Below, in pieces: positions 37,743 to 46,460 of a DNA stretch of 64,000 nt. This DNA is from Cytobacillus oceanisediminis (GTDB taxonomy: Bacteria; Bacillota; Bacilli; Bacillales; Cytobacillaceae). How positions within the stretch are numbered: position 1 is the first letter of the stretch; the number at the start of each line of letters is the position of its first letter. The position numbers and the translations under genes were made by a program. The stretch covers positions 124,001 through 188,000 of the forward strand of contig NZ_SOEE01000001.1 in the NCBI RefSeq assembly GCF_004366035.1, written 5' to 3'. Under the pieces are notes generated by a model that worked only from the letters and a program-made list of their open reading frames with translations, was not told the DNA's origin and ran no database searches.

Positions 37743-37892
37743 ATGGCGAAAACGGAACTCAGCCGAAAAACAAAAACTGAAATAGAGGATAGCTCTTCCT
37801 TAAAGGGAACGCTAGCTTCCGTTTTCTTATTAGGATTCTTCCTGATCATTACATGGGTAGGTGTTTATTCATTATTTATCAGCCGCTTTTAG
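37743..37892 (+). CDS. small membrane subunit of ba3-type oxidase (subunit IIa-like)
   Basis: Protein of 49 residues, read directly, starting at the ATG at 37743 with AAAGGAGTGAAGG upstream. A charged N-terminus (AKTELSRKTKTEIEDSSS) is followed by one membrane helix (TLASVFLLGFFLIITWVGVYSLF). It lies 21 bases before the subunit II gene. In ba3 oxidases of Thermus a single-helix subunit IIa sits beside subunit I, so this is a likely equivalent by size and position. Confidence 0.75.
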   Translation: MAKTELSRKTKTEIEDSSSLKGTLASVFLLGFFLIITWVGVYSLFISRF

Positions 37893-37913
37893 AGTTAGAA
37901 AGGGGAAATAGCC

Positions 37914-38390
37914 ATGCATATGCATAAATTTGAAAAGGCCTGGCTCACTTTTGGAATCGGATCGCTGCTTGTTTTTTTAACAGTCTTGGGAGTCAGCGCA
38001 TTTTACCTGGGCAATCAGCCCCCAAGCTGTTTGGCAACAATCGACCCTGAAAAGGTCGATACTACCGCTCCATTTAATGAGCCGGGACTGAAAAAAGTAG
38101 AAGGGAAAGATTGGGATTACGAATTGGTATACGTAGCATCTGCGTTTTCCTATAGCCCAGCTGAAGTGGAGGTTCCATATGGTGCTAAAGTGAAAATTAT
38201 CGCAACAACCAAAGACGTTGTCCACGGTTTCGAAGTTGCAGGATCAAATATTAACATGATGCTTGAACCCGGATATATCAGTGAACATGTTACAACATTT
38301 GATAAAACAGGCGAATACTTAATTGTATGTAATGAATATTGCGGTGTTGGTCACCACATGATGTCGTCTAAAATTAAGGTGGTGGAATAA
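37914..38390 (+). CDS. cbaB: ba3-type cytochrome c oxidase subunit II (CuA)
   Basis: Protein of 158 residues with one N-terminal membrane helix (FGIGSLLVFLTVLGVSAFYL) and an extracytoplasmic cupredoxin domain. The CuA ligands lie in VVHGFEVAG (His) and CNEYCGVGHHMM (two Cys, Glu carbonyl, His, Met). The short single-helix form is typical of B-family (ba3) oxidases. The TAA overlaps the ATG of cbaA by one base. Confidence 0.93.
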   Translation: MHMHKFEKAWLTFGIGSLLVFLTVLGVSAFYLGNQPPSCLATIDPEKVDTTAPFNEPGLKKVEGKDWDYELVYVASAFSYSPAEVEVPYGAKVKIIATTKDVVHGFEVAGSNINMMLEPGYISEHVTTFDKTGEYLIVCNEYCGVGHHMMSSKIKVVE

Positions 38391-40045
38391 TGTTTAATCC
38401 TTCAGCAAAATTAAAAGTTGACCGCCGTGACGGAAAATTGGCAATGGCTCACTTTTTCGTAGCATTTACAGCTTTAGCAATAGGCGGCCTTGCTGGTTTA
38501 TTGCAGACTTTGGTCCGCTCCGGTAAATTTGAGCTTCCAGCAGGCATCGGGTATTACCAAATTCTCACGGTTCACGGTGTTGTACTGGGACTTGTACTAA
38601 CTACCTTTTTTATAATGGGCTTCCAAATAGCAGCAACAAGCAAAACATCAGGAACTCTTACCAATAAACAGCGAATTGCCGGCTGGACCGGTTTTTGGCT
38701 GATGACAGCAGGAACTGTTCTTGCAGCTGTCATGATCCTGTTGAATGAAGCTACTGTTCTTTATACTTTCTATGCCCCTCTTCAGGCACATGCATTGTAC
38801 TATATTGGTTTAACACTTGTTATAGTGGGAAGCTGGATTGACGGGGCAGCCATCATTATGAAGTATGCAGAATGGAGAAGAAAAAATCCGGGGCAGCCAA
38901 GTCCGCTATTAACCTTTATGTCATTGGTCAACACGATGATGTGGATTGTGGCAACAATTGGTGTAGCGTCTACTGTTCTTTTCCAGCTTCTTCCTTGGTC
39001 ATTGGGGTTTGTAGAAACAGTAAATATCGGAGTCAGCCGTACTCTATTCTGGTATTTCGGACATCCGCTTGTTTACTTTTGGCTATTGCCCGCTTACATG
39101 GCCTGGTACGTTGTAATTCCTAAAGTCATCGGCGGAAAGATTTTTTCTGATTCATTGGCACGAATGTCTTTCATTTTATTCCTGCTGTTCTCAATCCCTG
39201 TCGGATTTCACCATCAATTAATGGAGCCGGGAATTGACCCAGCATGGAAATTCTTACAGGTTATCCTAACATTCCTGGTGGTCATTCCATCTCTTATGAC
39301 TGCATTTTCTCTTTTTGCCACTTTTGAAAGCTTTGGACGTTCCAAAGGAGCCACAGGATTATTCGGCTGGGTAAAAAAACTGCCTTGGGGAGATGCGCGA
39401 TTTACTGTTCCTTTCATCGGGATGGTTGCCTTTATCCCAGCGGGTGCAGGCGGTATCGTTAATGCGTCCCACCAGATGAACCAGGTTGTTCATAATACGA
39501 TTTGGGTAACCGGCCACTTTCACTTAACAGTGGCAACATCTGTAGTACTTACATTCTTTGGAGTTTCTTACTGGCTGATCCCTCATCTTACAGGAAGAAT
39601 ATTAACAAAAGCGATGAATAAATTAGGGATCATCCAAGCAGTTATCTGGGCAATCGGAATGACATTCATGTCTGGTGCCATGCATGCTGCCGGTCTTCTG
39701 GGAGCTCCGCGCCGTTCATCATACTCTGAATATGGCGGAGCAGCACAAGCAGCAGAATGGATTCCATACCAGGTTGCACAGGCAATCGGCGGTACTATCC
39801 TATTTATAGGCATCATCTTAATGCTTTATATCTTCATAAACCTTGCCTTTTTCGCACCAAAGGGAGAGCAGGAATTCCCTGTCGGAGAAGCTGCTGATGA
39901 AGCCGAAAAAGCTCCAATGGTATTTGAAAATTGGAAGCTTTGGCTTGGAATTACGGTTGTTCTTATTCTATTTGCCTACACCATTCCATTTATAGATTTA
40001 ATTCAAAATGCACCTCCCGGGGCTAAAGGATATAAGCTTTGGTAG
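38390..40045 (+). CDS. cbaA: ba3-type cytochrome c oxidase subunit I
   Basis: Protein of 551 residues with about 13 membrane helices. Haem and CuB ligands are present: the low-spin haem histidine in HGVVLGLVLTTFF, HPLVYFWLLPAY (the His-Tyr pair), GFHHQLMEPG and VTGHFHLTVATS. The pattern is that of the B-family of heme-copper oxidases, which function at low oxygen and pump protons with modest yield. There is no subunit III. The stop is followed within a few bases by a dispersed repeat. Confidence 0.94.
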   Translation: MFNPSAKLKVDRRDGKLAMAHFFVAFTALAIGGLAGLLQTLVRSGKFELPAGIGYYQILTVHGVVLGLVLTTFFIMGFQIAATSKTSGTLTNKQRIAGWTGFWLMTAGTVLAAVMILLNEATVLYTFYAPLQAHALYYIGLTLVIVGSWIDGAAIIMKYAEWRRKNPGQPSPLLTFMSLVNTMMWIVATIGVASTVLFQLLPWSLGFVETVNIGVSRTLFWYFGHPLVYFWLLPAYMAWYVVIPKVIGGKIFSDSLARMSFILFLLFSIPVGFHHQLMEPGIDPAWKFLQVILTFLVVIPSLMTAFSLFATFESFGRSKGATGLFGWVKKLPWGDARFTVPFIGMVAFIPAGAGGIVNASHQMNQVVHNTIWVTGHFHLTVATSVVLTFFGVSYWLIPHLTGRILTKAMNKLGIIQAVIWAIGMTFMSGAMHAAGLLGAPRRSSYSEYGGAAQAAEWIPYQVAQAIGGTILFIGIILMLYIFINLAFFAPKGEQEFPVGEAADEAEKAPMVFENWKLWLGITVVLILFAYTIPFIDLIQNAPPGAKGYKLW

Positions 40046-40047
40046 AA

Positions 40048-40386
40048 AGGAAAATCGGAAGCGCCTTGCCCATGAAGGAGCACAGACTGAGAACGCCACC
40101 TCCTGTGGCAACGTCTGCATGACCCACATCCTCCCAAAAGCTGTCGCTTTCGGTCGTGTGATGTTTATGCTGACGAAGCCTTCCTTGTCCTCTGGCCTCA
40201 AGCACAAGACGGGCCTTTCCGAAAAGCGTTCTTTGCCTTTTTGGGAGGCGATTGCCCAGGGACGACAAGCATAAGATGAGCCCTGCAAGAAGGTGCACTT
40301 TCCTTCTGGAAGATATCGCCTTATGTCTCGAGTCCCTGGGAGCCTCAACTAGTCAAGCTTGTGACCTCGAGGGGGTAGGCGCTGGA
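40048..40386 (+). repeat. dispersed repeat family 1, long copy C
   Basis: About 340 bases, starting three bases past the cbaA stop. It begins GGAAAATCGGAAGCGCCTTG and ends TGACCTCGAGGGGGTAGG, then CGCTGGA. The ends form an imperfect terminal inverted repeat (AGCGCCTTGCCC against AGCGCCTACCCC). The middle matches copy B over several long blocks. Open frames across it are not credible genes. Confidence 0.85.
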
Positions 40387-40401
40387 CTTATTTTAAGAAA
40401 A

Positions 40402-40434
40402 TAACACTCCGTTACGAGAAGGACGGAGTGTTTT
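40402..40434. terminator. bidirectional terminator between the oxidase operon and the DMT transporter
   Basis: AACACTCCGT/ACGGAGTGTT stem with a 9-base loop, T residues on the right and A residues on the left; it ends at the stop of the EamA gene. Confidence 0.8.
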
Positions 40435-41353
40435 AGTGTTCAAGCTTGCTTGAGTCATCAACCATTCCCGCATTTTTCCTTCTTGCAGGCAAATTCACAA
40501 TAATTACCGAACTGAGTATCAGCAAAGCACCAGCAATCTGGACTGCACCGAGACTTTCCCCATAGAGTGTTACTCCCAGAAGCATGGCCACGACTGGTTC
40601 AACTGTAGCGATAACAGCCGCTTTACTTCCATCCGTTTTTTCTAGTCCCCATGTATATACAAAATAGGCGAGAACCGTAGGCACAAATCCAAGACCTATA
40701 CTAAGAAGCAAAACCTCAGTGTTTAAAAAGATTTCAGCTTTTGTCCATAGTCTGGTTACCGGGATTAGAAATACCGATGCAATCAGGAATGTATAAAGCG
40801 TAACTGTAAACGGATGATATTTTCTTAATGCAAATTTTCCGAATACCGTATAAAGCGCATAGCCAAACCCAGAACCCAATCCCGTCAGAATTCCAAACAA
40901 AGTGATATCACTACTGCCTGCTGTTACTCCGGCAATTAGAATGCAGCCTAAAATTGTGCCTGCCACAGCTGCAATCTTTCCCAGATTTATTCCTTCCTTT
41001 AAAAACAAGTAAGATAATATAGTAACAAATGCTGGAGCTGTGTAAAGCAAAACGACAGCCATTGATATGCTGATTTGGTTCATTGCTGTGAAATAACAAT
41101 AATTAAAAAAGACAATGCTTAGTATTCCGGTTCCGGCAAAAAGTCTGATGTCAGAGGCAGATTCCAATTTAAAGCAGTTCCGGAAACGCATAATTCCTAT
41201 AAGGACAAGAAATATTGCTGCAAAGAAAACTCTCGCGGCCACAATTTCCATAGCCGTCAATCCATATTCTCCGAGCCCTTTAACAAATACAGCAATAATT
41301 CCCCATAGACTTGCTCCTAAAGCAATCATTATGAATGGAAGTATTTTCTTCAT
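40433..41353 (-). CDS. EamA/DMT family transporter (second)
   Basis: Protein of 306 residues with ten predicted helices in two EamA repeats: ALGASLWGIIAVFVKGLG at the start, TAPAFVTILSYLFLKEGIN at the end of the first half and TVEPVVAMLLGVTLYGESL in the second. A metabolite or drug exporter with unknown substrate. It is only distantly similar to the other DMT protein at 22432. Confidence 0.9.
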   Translation of the reverse strand: MKKILPFIMIALGASLWGIIAVFVKGLGEYGLTAMEIVAARVFFAAIFLVLIGIMRFRNCFKLESASDIRLFAGTGILSIVFFNYCYFTAMNQISISMAVVLLYTAPAFVTILSYLFLKEGINLGKIAAVAGTILGCILIAGVTAGSSDITLFGILTGLGSGFGYALYTVFGKFALRKYHPFTVTLYTFLIASVFLIPVTRLWTKAEIFLNTEVLLLSIGLGFVPTVLAYFVYTWGLEKTDGSKAAVIATVEPVVAMLLGVTLYGESLGAVQIAGALLILSSVIIVNLPARRKNAGMVDDSSKLEH

Positions 41354-41365
41354 TATTTCTCTCCA

Positions 41366-41402
41366 AGAAGTAAGAGGATGGCTGAGGCCACCCTCTTACT
41401 CA
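41366..41402 (-). terminator. hairpin downstream of ypwA
   Basis: A strong GTAAGAGG(A)TGG/CCACCCTCTTAC stem with a 6-base loop. The T tail is short, so termination is likely but not certain. Confidence 0.6.
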
Positions 41403-41418
41403 AATTATTAAAAACTAT

Positions 41419-42930
41419 CTATTTCAGCTGATACACCTTACCGTACTTATCATACAGATAGTCAATTAAATGCTGGGCATTCAATCCTTCCCCAGTTACG
41501 TCATTTAAGATTTCAAGCGGTTTTTTCATTTTGCCGAACTGGTGCACATTTTGGGTAAACCACTCTTTGATTGGAAGCAAATTGCCCTCTTCAAGTAATT
41601 CATCATAGTTTGGCAAATCCCTTAACATGGTGTTTTTAAGCTGTGCTGCGTACATATACCCTAAAGCGTAGGAAGGGAAATAACCGAAGCTTCCTCCAGC
41701 CCAATGAACATCCTGCAGAATTCCTGCTCCGTCATTTTCAGGCTTTAATCCCAGGTATTGTTCATATTTTTCATTCCAGATTGCAGGAAGGTCTTTAACT
41801 TCAATTTCATCATTGAACAAGCCCTTTTCAATTTCATATCGGATGATGATATGAAGAGGATATGTTAATTCATCTGCTTCAATACGGATTAAAGAAGGCT
41901 TTGATTCATTAATGGCACGATAAAAGGTATCTATTGGCACATCATCAAATTGACCGCTGGCATATTCTTTAAGAAGGTCATAATTCCTTTTCCAGAAAGA
42001 AAAATGTCTTCCAACAAAGTTTTCATAAAATAATGACTGTGATTCATGAATTCCCATGGATGTTCCAGAGCATAGCGGGGTTCCCACCAGGTCGGGAGAA
42101 ATATTTTGTTCATACAAAGCATGCCCGCCTTCATGAATCGTGCCAAATACAGCAGTTCGGAAATCTGTTTCATCATATTTGGTTGTCACCCGGACATCAC
42201 CAGGATTTAAACCGGTTGCAAAAGGATGAACAGTCTCATCCAGGCGTCCTGCTTTAAAGTTATAGCCCATTTGTTCAAGTACTTTAAGGCTGAAATCCCG
42301 CTGTTTGTCCTTGGCAAAGTGTTCAAATAAAAAGCTGGTGTCCGGTTTATTTTGTGATTCGGAAATTTGGTGAACCAGAGGGACAATTTTTTCCCTCAGC
42401 TGCCCAAAAACCTGATCAAGTGTTTCAACAGTAACACCAGGTTCATACATATCCAGCAGAGTATTATATTTGTTACCTCCATATCCCCAATAAGAAATGA
42501 ATCGTTTATTCATTTCAACAAGCTTTTCCAAATATGGCTGGAACATCTCGAAATCCGATCTTGACTTTGCATCTTCCCAAATGCTTTCAGATTTGGATTG
42601 CAGGATGACATATTCCGTATATTCCTCTGCAGGAATTTTTTTATTCCGATCATAATCCTTTTTGCATTCTTCAAGAGTTTTCAATGTCACTTCTGTAAGA
42701 TTTTCCTGGCCTGAAAGTTTCGCTATGTATGCAGCCATTTCCTCAGAAGTAGACATTTTGAATACTTCTGAAGAGATCATTCCAATCACTTCGGAACGCT
42801 GTTCCAGACCCTGCTTGGGTGCCCCTGTCCGCATATCCCAATACATCAGCCCGATGGCTTCATTATATGCCGTCATTTTTTTGACATAATCAAGGAATTG
42901 CTGTTCTGTCTGTTTAAATGATTCTGCCAC
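41419..42930 (-). CDS. ypwA: thermostable-type carboxypeptidase YpwA (M32)
   Basis: Protein of 503 residues, a cytoplasmic zinc carboxypeptidase of family M32. The zinc motif HEGGH is at 266-270, and the M32-specific HESQS begins at 295. The N-terminal long-helix LMYWDMRTGAPKQ and the C-terminal DVHWAGGSFGYFPSYALGYM are typical. Length fits the family (about 500). It is monocistronic. Confidence 0.94.
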   Translation of the reverse strand: MAESFKQTEQQFLDYVKKMTAYNEAIGLMYWDMRTGAPKQGLEQRSEVIGMISSEVFKMSTSEEMAAYIAKLSGQENLTEVTLKTLEECKKDYDRNKKIPAEEYTEYVILQSKSESIWEDAKSRSDFEMFQPYLEKLVEMNKRFISYWGYGGNKYNTLLDMYEPGVTVETLDQVFGQLREKIVPLVHQISESQNKPDTSFLFEHFAKDKQRDFSLKVLEQMGYNFKAGRLDETVHPFATGLNPGDVRVTTKYDETDFRTAVFGTIHEGGHALYEQNISPDLVGTPLCSGTSMGIHESQSLFYENFVGRHFSFWKRNYDLLKEYASGQFDDVPIDTFYRAINESKPSLIRIEADELTYPLHIIIRYEIEKGLFNDEIEVKDLPAIWNEKYEQYLGLKPENDGAGILQDVHWAGGSFGYFPSYALGYMYAAQLKNTMLRDLPNYDELLEEGNLLPIKEWFTQNVHQFGKMKKPLEILNDVTGEGLNAQHLIDYLYDKYGKVYQLK

Positions 42931-43074
42931 AATTTTACCCCCCTATATAAATCTTTTACATTATCATTTTATCATATTTTTCTGAAAAGGCAGTCAACAT
43001 AATCCTTTTCCCTTTGCTGTTTTTCTTTTTAACCTGCCGGCCAAAGAGTTATAATGGTGGAAAGTGAACTAACC

Positions 43075-43217
43075 ATAAAGTGAAACTTCAATTAGCGGGG
43101 CGCTTTACCCCGCTGATTGTTAGTTGAACTTATCGGGCCCTTACGGGCAGTTGGCCCCCACTTATCCTCTTTTGATTCCTCTGAGTCATAAAGTGAAGGT
43201 CTTACTGCCCGTTGGAC
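43075..43217 (+). repeat. dispersed repeat family 2, copy 2 (structured, 143 bp)
   Basis: This copy is inverted relative to 21812-21957. It has the hairpin AGCGGGG-CGCTTTA-CCCCGCT, then GGGCCCTTACGGGCAG and the closing CTTACTGCCCG. It ends 18 bases before the start codon of the MFS gene, so it may be transcribed as part of that gene's leader. Confidence 0.85.
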
Positions 43218-43235
43218 GCGAGAAAGTGAGATAGC

Positions 43236-44396
43236 ATGAAATATTTGATTTACTTCATCATAATTGCAGCATTTATTGATACCTTTTCCCAGCTTCCTAT
43301 AATGAGCCCTTTTGCCAAAACCTTTGACTCTTCACCAGCCTTTGTGGGATTAGTTGTTGGGATGTATTCCTTCTCGAATATGATAGGCAATATTTTAGCC
43401 GGCTATTGGATTGATAAAAACGGAGCAAAAAAAGTTTTGGTCTCGGGCCTTTCCTTAACTGGCACCATTTTAGTCCTGTATGTATTTGCTGAGACACCTT
43501 TGCATTTAATTACAGTAAGATTTTTTCATGGGTTATTTGGCGGCTTTCTGGTACCTGCAGCTTTTACAGTCATCGCAGACCGCGGAAAATCAGACAAACA
43601 AGGCAAGAAAATGGCTGTATCAGGCGCTGCTGTTGGCTGTTCTGCCATTATCGGGCCTGCTTTTGGCGCTGTGGTTGCTTCCAATTACAGCATTAACTGG
43701 GTCTTTTTAATTATAGCAGCAACGATGATCAGCAGTGCAGTCCTCGCCTTTGTGTTTTTGCCCTCAGGGAATCTGAAAAAAGTTAAAGAAGAAAGCTCTC
43801 ATTCTGAAAAAATGCTTCCATTATTAAAGAGTCCTATGCTCGCAGCAAGCTATTTAGGAGCTTTTTCACTCATGTTTGCCCAGGGAGCACTTGCTTATCT
43901 TCTTCCCCTTCAGGTAGAAGCTCTGCAATTTGATTCGATGTACAGCGGGATCTTATTAAGCACATTTGGAATAACTGCAATCCTTATTTTTCTGCTGCCC
44001 ATTAATAAAATTTTTGATACATATAAACATCACAATAGCATGCTTTCAGGAATGCTGATTATTGGAATTGCTCTCATTCTGCTGAGCTCAGCTTATTCTC
44101 TTGCATTCATGTTTTTATGCATGGTTCTATACGGCACCGGGTTTGCTCTTTTATTCCCTTCCATTAATGCCCTTATAGCCAGCCATACAACTGAAAAAAC
44201 AAGAGGAAAGGCGTTTGGCCTCTTCTATGCCTTTTTTTCGTTAGGCGTTGTAGCTGGCTCCACCCTATTAGGTTTATTGGGAGTAACTTTCAATATAGGT
44301 TTCTTGATCGCCGCAGCACTTTTACTGCTAACGGTATGCGGGATGTTCATATACTTTAAAAAGCGAAGTTCCCAATTATTAAAGAGCCAGGAGTGA
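43236..44396 (+). CDS. MFS transporter
   Basis: Protein of 386 residues with 12 predicted helices, typical of a major-facilitator exporter. It has the conserved YWIDKNGAKKV loop between helices 2 and 3 and RFFHGLFGGFLVPAAFT in helix 4. The substrate is unknown. It is followed six bases later by the 46-residue zinc-ribbon gene. The ribosome-binding site (GAAAGTGAG) is modest. Confidence 0.88.
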   Translation: MKYLIYFIIIAAFIDTFSQLPIMSPFAKTFDSSPAFVGLVVGMYSFSNMIGNILAGYWIDKNGAKKVLVSGLSLTGTILVLYVFAETPLHLITVRFFHGLFGGFLVPAAFTVIADRGKSDKQGKKMAVSGAAVGCSAIIGPAFGAVVASNYSINWVFLIIAATMISSAVLAFVFLPSGNLKKVKEESSHSEKMLPLLKSPMLAASYLGAFSLMFAQGALAYLLPLQVEALQFDSMYSGILLSTFGITAILIFLLPINKIFDTYKHHNSMLSGMLIIGIALILLSSAYSLAFMFLCMVLYGTGFALLFPSINALIASHTTEKTRGKAFGLFYAFFSLGVVAGSTLLGLLGVTFNIGFLIAAALLLLTVCGMFIYFKKRSSQLLKSQE

Positions 44397-44402
44397 CCGA
44401 AA

Positions 44403-44543
44403 ATGAAAGAATTTGTTGGCAGCTGCTCTGTTTGCGGCAAAGACCTATTCTGTCTTGATGGATTCTTCAACGGAGTCCAAAACGAAAAAAATGAAACAAT
44501 CTGTTTTAAATGTATTGAAGAACAGGAAGAATCCGCAGAGTAA
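44403..44543 (+). CDS. 46-residue zinc-ribbon miniprotein
   Basis: Direct reading gives a 46-residue protein with CSVC at residues 8-11, a cysteine at 17, and CFKC at 34-37, so one CxxC...CxxC metal site is likely. The start at 44403 has CAGGAG upstream and lies six bases past the MFS stop. The terminator hairpin overlaps its stop codon. No family is recognised. Confidence 0.7.
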   Translation: MKEFVGSCSVCGKDLFCLDGFFNGVQNEKNETICFKCIEEQEESAE

Positions 44544-44561
44544 GCATCTGCGGATTTTTTT
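44531..44561 (+). terminator. terminator after the MFS operon
   Basis: ATCCGCAGA/TCTGCGGAT stem with a 7-base loop and a T6 tail; it spans the stop codon of the zinc-ribbon gene. Confidence 0.93.
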
Positions 44562-44616
44562 GTTCCAATGAATTTTTTATAACTTTATAATGCCTTATGA
44601 AAAATGTTCTTCCAAA

Positions 44617-44632
44617 TATGATATATATCACT
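44617..44632 (+). promoter_or_regulatory. CRP/FNR-type box upstream of the DUF2249 cassette
   Basis: TATGATATATATCACT fits TGTGA-N6-TCACT with one change in the left half-site. It lies about 120 bases before the first gene. Confidence 0.55.
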
Positions 44633-44748
44633 TATTTGAAAAGATGCCGCTGTTAAACTTAAAGCAATTAATAACTATTCTCACTGCAATTGATTCACTG
44701 TTATTGGCAACTAATTTAATCTATCAGCCAATTAAAGGAGAGATCAAA

Positions 44749-44991
44749 ATGGAAAACAAAGTCGTTGAACTTGATGTAAGAGAAGATATAAAAAACAAAT
44801 TGGAGCCGTTTCAGAAAATCATGTCTGCGGTATCGGGACTGGATGCCGAAGATGTTTTTATTCTGCATGCCCCATTTAAGCCCATCCCTCTTTTTGGAAT
44901 ATTAACGGCAAAAGGGTTTGAATATAAAGCTGAAGAAATTGACAAGAAGCATTGGAAAGTGATCTTTACTAAGAGAGGGGCGTCAAAATGA
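44749..44991 (+). CDS. DUF2249 domain protein (first of pair)
   Basis: Protein of 80 residues from the ATG at 44749, preceded by AAAGGAG. It carries the DUF2249 pattern VVELDVREDIKNK..., with a middle HAPFKPIPLF and an end of the form HWKVIFTKR. DUF2249 proteins occur with denitrification and nitric-oxide genes. Longer in-frame starts lie upstream in the leader and have no support. The stop overlaps the next ATG. Confidence 0.8.
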   Translation: MENKVVELDVREDIKNKLEPFQKIMSAVSGLDAEDVFILHAPFKPIPLFGILTAKGFEYKAEEIDKKHWKVIFTKRGASK

Positions 44992-45194
44992 AGCTGGATA
45001 ACCGGGGGCTGGAGCCGCCGCAGCCGATGCTGAGAACACTTGCAGCTCTTGAAAGCCTTCCAGAAGGAGAAACCTTATCAATCATTAATGACAGGCGGCC
45101 CATGTTTCTTTATGAACAGCTGGATGAAATGGGTTGCAGGCATATAACTGCCGAACAGGAAAATGGAAGCTTTTTAATAGAAATTAAGAAATAA
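44988..45194 (+). CDS. DUF2249 domain protein (second of pair)
   Basis: Protein of 68 residues, DUF2249-like. It starts LDNRGLEPPQPMLRTLAALE and has the segment GETLSIINDRRPMFLYEQL, typical of the family. ATGA overlap with the first DUF2249 gene. A TusA-like fold is inferred from the family. Confidence 0.8.
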   Translation: MKLDNRGLEPPQPMLRTLAALESLPEGETLSIINDRRPMFLYEQLDEMGCRHITAEQENGSFLIEIKK

Positions 45195-45207
45195 GCAGGT
45201 GATCCCA

Positions 45208-46449
45208 ATGCTCGGCAATACAAAAAATGAGACCAATATCAAACTTCCATTTTCATTTATACTTTTCAGCCTGCCCTGTTTAATAGGTTCTATGGCCCTC
45301 ATTCTTTTTCAAGGGGATTCCATCATTAACAGCCAATTTCGTGTACCCGCAATTTGGTCAGCCGCTCATCTGTTTATATTGGGATGGGCGCTGATGACAG
45401 CAATGGGAGCCATGTATCAGCTCGTTCCAGTGGCCTTTCTAACACCAATATGGAATGAAAGGTTTGGCTTTATCCAATTTGCAGTTACTGCCTTTGGAAT
45501 ATTATTTTTTGCTCATAGTTTATTTCATAATCCAGAGAGCGCACTGGTGCCTGGGCTTATTACTTTAACAGGGATCTTAATGTTTCTGCTGCAAATGTTC
45601 ATGACTTTAAGGAAACAGGCGAAGCCCAATGTATTGACTCTTTTCGTGGGAACTGCACTATTTAGCCTGTTAACTGCAATTCTATTGGGAATCATTATGG
45701 TCTTCAGCATGAAAACCGGATTTATTTCTGATTATTATCAAGCAGTCTTTAAAAGCCACATACTGCTCGGAACAGCGGGCTGGTTTACCCTCTTGATTTT
45801 TGGATTTTCCTATAAAATGGTTCCCATGTTTTCCTTGTCTCATGGCTACAGCATGAAGCCGGCCAAATACGTCTTTACGTTTTATGCAGCAGGGCTGTCT
45901 GCGGCAGTTATTTCTTTTTTCACAGAAAAAAACTCGCTTCTTACCATTGCATTAATGTTTCTGGCAGGCGGATTTGCATTCTTCACCTGGCACATGCTGC
46001 AAATCCTGAAGAGAAGAGTAAAGAAAAAGCTTGATTATTCATTCCGCTTTGCTCTCCTCGCAATACCTGCAGGACTGGCCATCCACCTGGGAGCTTTCTT
46101 ATGCTCTCTTACCGGCAGCTTTGAAAGTACTATTGGATATCTGGCATTTGCATACCTCCTGCTTTGGGTAGCATTGAGCATTATGGGTTATTTATTTAAA
46201 ATTATTCCATTCTTATGGTGGACTTGGAAATACAGCAAAGAGATCGGCAAACGCAATGTACCTTCGCTCAAGGAAATGATGAATGACAAGGCATCCATTC
46301 CGGTTCTTTCCGCTTTCATTCTCGGTATACTCAGTATGACAGTCTCCATTGCAAATGAACACATGGTCATGTTCCTATCCGGCCAGATTTTAACGGTTGG
46401 CGCAAGCCTTGTTTTCTGTTATTTAATTATTTCTGTTATAAAAAAATAG
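45208..46449 (+). CDS. NnrS-like polytopic membrane protein
   Basis: Protein of 413 residues with about 12 hydrophobic segments. The first third contains WSAAHLFILGWALMTAMGAMYQLVPV, with histidines placed within helices as in haem-binding NnrS or heme-copper-oxidase-like proteins, and later KSHILLGTAGWF and a histidine in WHMLQILKR. NnrS proteins are linked to nitric oxide tolerance. I chose ATG 45208 behind AGGTGA, not the earlier GTG. Cotranscribed with the DUF2249 pair. Confidence 0.7.
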   Translation: MLGNTKNETNIKLPFSFILFSLPCLIGSMALILFQGDSIINSQFRVPAIWSAAHLFILGWALMTAMGAMYQLVPVAFLTPIWNERFGFIQFAVTAFGILFFAHSLFHNPESALVPGLITLTGILMFLLQMFMTLRKQAKPNVLTLFVGTALFSLLTAILLGIIMVFSMKTGFISDYYQAVFKSHILLGTAGWFTLLIFGFSYKMVPMFSLSHGYSMKPAKYVFTFYAAGLSAAVISFFTEKNSLLTIALMFLAGGFAFFTWHMLQILKRRVKKKLDYSFRFALLAIPAGLAIHLGAFLCSLTGSFESTIGYLAFAYLLLWVALSIMGYLFKIIPFLWWTWKYSKEIGKRNVPSLKEMMNDKASIPVLSAFILGILSMTVSIANEHMVMFLSGQILTVGASLVFCYLIISVIKK

Positions 46450-46460
46450 GAGGAATGAAC

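Noticed and set aside
40008..40348. Frames on both strands after cbaA
   Set aside because: They lie in dispersed repeat copy C.
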